Assembly (NCBI GenBank): GCA_003118195.1
Contig: BEXV01000228.1
Span: 69,287-80,516, forward strand
Direction: 5' to 3'
DNA length: 11,230 bases
Source of the DNA: Hemicentrotus pulcherrimus
Taxonomy: Eukaryota > Echinodermata > Echinoidea > Camarodonta > Strongylocentrotidae
The translations under genes and the position numbers were made by a program. Below are positions 7,177-11,230 of the stretch, piece after piece (within the stretch, counting starts at the first letter, position 1; the number at the start of each line of letters is the position of its first letter). The notes beneath the pieces are model-generated. The model ran no database searches and was not told the origin of the DNA. It saw only the letters and a list, made by a program, of their open reading frames with translations.

Positions 7177-8743
7177 GCAATGATATAAACATGGAGTGTA
7201 TCATACACTGTACATATATCAGTATTTTGTAAATTTAATTATGATCATGATTAATACAGCCATATTTTGGTGCTGTTATCTGTCCAGTTANAAATTCTCA
7301 ACATTTGTTGTGTTCATCAATGAATGCACACTCCAATAGATTGTATGTGCAGATCTTTTTATGCTTCCACTACCAAAGGTGAACCCGTAGTGATTATTCT
7401 TAGGTGTACAGTTGGCAGTATAACATGCATACTGCCAAACAGTACGTGTCATAACAAATGGTTTGAATTTTTTTTTGAGAAAGAGATGTATATTACAATG
7501 ATCATTTTGAGGCATGTTGATAGAGGTCTTCGTGAGTCAAGATAATATGGAAAATATTTTTTTTTTAAGAATCAAATCAAAATGGCTTGTCCAGCTGTAA
7601 TACCTCTTTGGGGTGAATTACACATGTATTTACATGTATGTGACAAATATTGTTAGTAGTGTAATGAATTAATGTGATTTTTATCAAGTTTGCAAATGAA
7701 CAAACACAATTGCTTTGAAGTTATTTAAAATTTAGTTTTCTTTTTTGGATCCAATTGTATCCTTTTACCCGATGTATAGAGAAGAGCTTTGTCTTTTTTA
7801 CACAATCGATAGGGTCTACACTTTATCTAGGTTGATAAGTGCCAAGAGAATCGTCATTTTTGTAAATGAATTTTAAAAGCATTAGTCTTTGTGTCATTTA
7901 CAAAATATAATATATGATATTTGTGCCACCACCCTCTCCCTCCAGCCTCGGAAACAGAGATAATTGAAGAGCAGGGGCTAACAATTTCTCATAAAATTTG
8001 AAGTATTTGGACATGGTTTTTACATATTGGACTTGCTGAATTGGAGCTGTATACATTTTTCTTGCTTTTCTCTCGAGATTTTTTTTTTTAATGCAATTTG
8101 TTAAGTTCATAAATTTGGAATCACATGCTAATCCTTATCACAAATTAATCATAGACTTTAGCAAATGTGTTTTATTTTTGAAGTGCCATATTGTGGTGGT
8201 GTAACAACTACTAAATCTTTTTAAAGAAGTCCCAAGTTTGTGTCAAGCACATCAATGAAATGAGATTGCAAATTAGTTGAATAAATTAGAGGAGAAATGG
8301 GACAATTGGTACTTACATACTCTTAATATTTCTATTAATCTCTTAGACTGTTTCCAACAGGAAAGTAATATAATCATAAAGAGAAATATGTACTCATCCA
8401 CTAGAGAAGAAATGTTAAGCTATGATCGCAATAGGAAAGTTTTCCTCATGTTAATGACATTCCACTATCTGTATATTAGCTGAAAATATGTGTCAAGAAA
8501 TTGTTATTTCTTCACTTTACTTTAAATTGTTTTCACAATTACCAGAAATGGGCTTGATTAGATTGTATGTGGTTAACAAAGTATTGTTATAATATTTCAA
8601 GTGTAATTTAAATTTGAAGTTTTGCTTAAATTGAAGAGTTTTGTTTTTAATATTTACTTTTATCCTGCTTTAGGCAAATTTTATGTAATTTCTTTTATTT
8701 ATGCTGTTATTTAGTCTGTTGTGTTTTATTGTGTGTACAAACA
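7177..8743. other. AT-rich noncoding stretch with one ambiguous base
   Basis: No exon, RNA gene or element is supported here. Base 7291 is N in the given sequence, indicating a draft assembly. One TACATGTA octamer lies at 7631-7638. An acceptor-like TTTCCAACAG ends near 8360, but the sequence after it (GAAAGTAATATAA) is not related to exons A and B. The open frames at 7324-7545, 7288-7515, 7898-8110 and 8277-8483 show no motif. Confidence 0.5.
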
Positions 8744-8779
8744 TGTAGTATTTTGTGTACCTGTAGTATTTTGTATGCT
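8744..8779. repeat. 18-bp tandem repeat, two copies
   Basis: The unit TGTAGTATTTTGTGTACC (8744-8761) is followed directly by TGTAGTATTTTGTATGCT (8762-8779). The first 13 bases are identical. Confidence 0.85.
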
Positions 8780-9040
8780 AGTTTCTAATAATATATTTAT
8801 TCTTAACACTGCCTTTGGGTTTTATAGGTATTGCTTTATCTATATTTGATTTAATTACTATTGAAAGACTTCTATTTCTGTGTTTGGCGTCTATTTGCAT
8901 ATGGCTACAACTATCTGTACAAAAGTTAACCAGGTGCAATACTTTTATTTGATATTCATCTATTCTATGTATAACTGTTTTGCTGTTGATTTGTATATGT
9001 TGTCAGAAGGGATAAATATCATGATTGTCAAGCTCAAATT

Positions 9041-9057
9041 CAGCCCAGTGTGGGCTG
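9041..9057. repeat. Short perfect hairpin
   Basis: CAGCCCA (9041-9047) and TGGGCTG (9051-9057) are exact reverse complements around a 3-base loop, GTG. A G-T pair and one more pair can extend the stem. It is a GC-rich hairpin in an AT-rich region; no function is apparent. Confidence 0.6.
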
Positions 9058-9316
9058 GAACTACGTTCGGTGTAATCAGGTTAGGGAGACTTGTTGTACT
9101 GGGATATAAGGCTTATTTTTATTTCCATTTAAGCATAAGGGGCTGTAATGATTGTGTTCATTGGTTTGTTAGGAGGATATCTTATACCTGGCAAATAACA
9201 AAAACTTAGTAAAGGAAATTTCATGTGAAATTAATATATTGTAGGCATTGAATATGCAATTAATTTGTTCTATAAGCCTTGCAAAGATGCTTGCTAGCAT
9301 GAGTTTTGTGTTATAT

Positions 9317-9360
9317 AATTTCATTATTTTTAAATTTCATTATTTTTGAATTTCATCATA
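9317..9360. repeat. 16-bp tandem repeat, about 2.75 copies
   Basis: AATTTCATTATTTTT plus one variable base occurs at 9317-9332 and 9333-9348, followed by the partial copy AATTTCATCATA. Confidence 0.9.
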
Positions 9361-9522
9361 ACTGGTTTTGTTGACTTTTGATGACATTTCTCCAACCAAC
9401 TGTCTGTTTCACTCACCCACTTCTGTGATAGTCTCCCAAGGATATTCACATTGATATGAAGGCATATCTTAACCCATCCTCTTCCTCTTCAGGTCTTGGT
9501 CCTTTTTATTTTCCATTGCGTT

Positions 9523-9535
9523 TGAACTTTGACCT
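9523..9535 (-). promoter_or_regulatory. DR1 nuclear-receptor motif (AGGTCA-A-AGTTCA)
   Basis: On the minus strand the sequence reads AGGTCAAAGTTCA, a classical HNF4-type DR1. Fourteen bases further right, TGACA-GGTCA-TGTCA (9549-9563) is a 5-base inverted repeat around a spacer and contains another AGGTCA half-site (9553-9558). Three half-sites within about 40 bases make this a better regulatory candidate than a single motif, but function is inference. Confidence 0.38.
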
Positions 9536-9698
9536 CTTTGAAAGGAAATGACAGGTCATGTCAGATATCAGGGTGATTTTATTTATGTGTGGAATGCTAT
9601 GGCTCTCCCATTTTACCAAACGGTATGTCTACAGTATTACAACATATCCCCATTTATTTGATGATGTAAAGCAAACCGATATTGTATAAAACAGCATT

Positions 9699-9725
9699 CA
9701 TGTATTAAAAAAAAAAACATGTATT
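9699..9725. repeat. Poly-A tract flanked by an 8-base direct repeat
   Basis: CATGTATT (9699-9706) is followed by 11 A (9707-9717) and an exact second CATGTATT (9718-9725). It looks like a target-site duplication around a bare A tail, but simple slippage is equally possible. Confidence 0.5.
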
Positions 9726-10111
9726 GTAATTGTTTAAGTTGATGTCCTTATTGCAGTGTTAATACACGTAGACAATAAATATACAAAGATATTAGAATTA
9801 ACTTGACTTAATAAAAATATTGCAACTTACAAAGAATTCTGGTCGTGCATGATTTCAGTGTAGATGAATTTAGTTGGTGAGGCAATGGTTATGTTATTTA
9901 TACCGTGTATACTTTCAGGTTTGTTTCTTAAAGGAAATAAGCATTATTATATTCAATCAGATGTCCACTGTATACAAAATCAGTGGGCTGGATCCATGGG
10001 TGAGGTTTTAATGATAACATTCTGGGTTTATATAGCACTTGGCAGATATGTGAATTCTTAGAGAATACTCCATTTTGGAATGCAGCTCCCCCAATGTTCA
10101 TTGACGCACCA

Positions 10112-10127
10112 CCCCCCCCCCCCCCCC
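10112..10127. repeat. Poly-C run of 16
   Basis: Sixteen consecutive C are bordered by CACCA and ACC. It is a homopolymer in otherwise AT-rich DNA and its exact length may be affected by sequencing. Confidence 0.9.
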
Positions 10128-10799
10128 ACCTGTTTTTTAATAACTTCTAGGAGACCTTATACATGTACTGCATTCCTGTATTTCATAATGATTTGTATGA
10201 GCTGAAATACATGTATATCTACTCTAACATCACCTTAACAACAGCACAACAGGAACCACCATGTCAACAAAATCTCTGTATATTGTGTTGGAGTTGGTTA
10301 CAATCGAAAAATGTGTTCATTGCTACTTTAACATATGATTTTAAAAATGAAAAAACATAAGTCCCACTGACGAAGTTCCTAGGAAATTTAACAAAAGCTG
10401 TATAAGAAATTACCACAATATTCATTTCTTCTTTGTGTATGTGTCGCGATAAGAAACTCATTTACATAATACAATTCTACAGAAAATAGCATTTCTATAG
10501 TTGGTTTTTTGTGCACTAAAAATATAAACTCATCGAGTCGTTTCAGACATCGTCCAGAAAATATACCGTTTATGAATTTATTGCACAATCCCGAAACAGG
10601 ACAGTTCCCCCAAAGGAATGATATAGCAATTAACTCCATTATTATTTGCATTCCACCAATAAAAGTCTACCTGTGTTATCTATACCGAGTCACGTTCGAG
10701 AGAATGATATTCTCATTAAATCGATGACATTTCAAACATTCATATTCAATCTATCCATGATTTCACTATCTGTTCTTCTACATTATCAAAATAGTTCTT
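10128..10799. other. AT-rich noncoding stretch
   Basis: I find no supported gene. The overlapping open frames on both strands (10163-10727) have no recognisable motif. Two TACATGTA octamers lie at 10160-10167 and 10208-10215, and an AATAAA at 10658-10663. Confidence 0.5.
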
Positions 10800-11150
10800 C
10801 GACCTATATGGCATGCCATCCCTGATCATGCGAAAATGGGTTTGTTTTTTCCCATCTATCTGTACATGAAACGTCTCAAATTAAAGCCGTGTAAATGTCA
10901 AACCCATATCTGTCGGCTTCGTGTCACATACGTCTTAAAGAAAAGTCCATCAACTCATTTATTGTCGAGCTCATTAAGTTGGAGTCGATATTAATTATTA
11001 ATCGGCAGTTTCATTAAAAGTTCAGGTCGTTTAATGGGAGCTAATGAAACCTGCATTATAGGTTGAGTGTTGTGAAAACGACTTCTGTTAATAAGAACAG
11101 AATAACGTGATAGTGCTTTAATGTACTGACATCTGGTGATCGTCTTGAAT
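10800..11150. promoter_or_regulatory. Candidate cis-regulatory block rich in TAAT cores
   Basis: This stretch looks less monotonous than its surroundings. It has a 12-base perfect palindrome ATGGCATGCCAT (10808-10819), ATGGGTTTG (10836-10844) facing CAAACCCAT (10899-10907), and a dense group of homeodomain-type TAAT/ATTA cores between about 10970 and 11050. These include two ATTAAT (10990-10995 and 10997-11002) and GTTTCATTA (11008-11016) facing TAATGAAAC (11042-11050). No open frame is convincing. An enhancer is a possible reading, but motif density in AT-rich DNA is weak evidence. Confidence 0.25.
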
Positions 11151-11185
11151 TATTTTATCATGACACTCTCCCCTTTTCGTTCCCC

Positions 11186-11186
<1 letters not shown>

Positions 11187-11230
<44 letters not shown>
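11187..11230. repeat. Poly-C run of at least 44 reaching the window end
   Basis: An uninterrupted C run of 44 bases closes the window and is cut by its edge. Such runs are hard to sequence, and a contig may simply have ended here. Confidence 0.95.

Larger units (their letters stand above)
8780..10111. other. AT-rich noncoding stretch with small repeats
   Basis: Apart from the sites listed separately, I see nothing coding. The 109-codon open frame at 8880-9209 (+) is rich in residues with AT-rich codons (Y, F, I), has no recognisable domain, and shows no base-composition change at its edges. AATAAA hexamers at 9774-9779 and 9810-9815 have no supported gene upstream. Confidence 0.5.

Noticed and set aside
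8340..8375. Acceptor-like TTTCCAACAG, similar to the one before exon B
   Set aside because: The following sequence has no similarity to exons A or B and stops after a few codons in the matching frame.
8880..9209. 109-codon open frame on the plus strand
   Set aside because: Composition follows AT-rich DNA, no domain or signal peptide is convincing, and no splice or base-composition change marks its edges.
1..11230. CRISPR array, bacterial operon, prophage or other microbial system
   Set aside because: No spaced repeats of CRISPR type, no ribosome-binding-site/ORF organisation and no long ORFs; microsatellites, a SINE and spliceosomal acceptors indicate an animal genome.

Overview
The window looks like an intron- and UTR-rich piece of an animal nuclear genome, not a bacterial or viral region. 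It is AT-rich, has no long open reading frame on either strand, and carries long CT microsatellites, poly-C runs, a tRNA-derived SINE and spliceosomal acceptor sites. The SINE body and the repeated octamer TACATGTA recall marine invertebrates. A sea urchin is my first guess and a mollusc the main alternative; this is an impression, not a proof.

The only convincing protein-coding sequence is a pair of very short exons on the + strand, exon A at 2462-2534 and exon B at 4419-4482. Each follows an AG acceptor, starts in the same phase, and ends in an in-frame stop. They encode closely related C-terminal tails, both containing N-L-(E/D)-P-P-I-W-Y-D-T and L-F-E-(V/I)-Q-R. Over 20 aligned codons 15 residues are identical and 4 of the other 5 are conservative, while 8 codons differ only silently. 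This is the pattern of an old exon duplication kept under purifying selection. The likely role is a choice between alternative last exons, so one gene makes two proteins with similar but different C-termini. The rest of the gene would lie upstream of the window, and I do not recognise the protein family.

Layout: 1-2461 is noncoding, probably the upstream intron, with two CT microsatellites, an inverted repeat built on AGGTCA half-sites (2149-2189) and a cluster of (T)GCATG Rbfox-type motifs (2266-2355) shortly before exon A. From 2535 to 4418 lies the 3' UTR of exon A and/or the intron to exon B. Exon B is followed by a pyrimidine-rich 3' UTR with a Pumilio-type site and an ATTAAA signal (4755-4803). 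A diverged repeat complex with 44-bp tandem units occupies 4827-5308. A tRNA-derived SINE lies at 6232-6460, and a minus-strand broken open frame of unknown origin at 6850-7176. The right third is mostly featureless AT-rich DNA with small tandem repeats, a DR1-type nuclear-receptor site (9523-9535), a poly-C run, and a TAAT-rich block (about 10800-11150) that could be a regulatory element. The window ends in an uninterrupted run of 44 C.

I found no CRISPR array, rRNA, functional tRNA, complete transposon or multi-gene system. The most interesting signal is the duplicated terminal exon pair with its possible splicing-control motifs.
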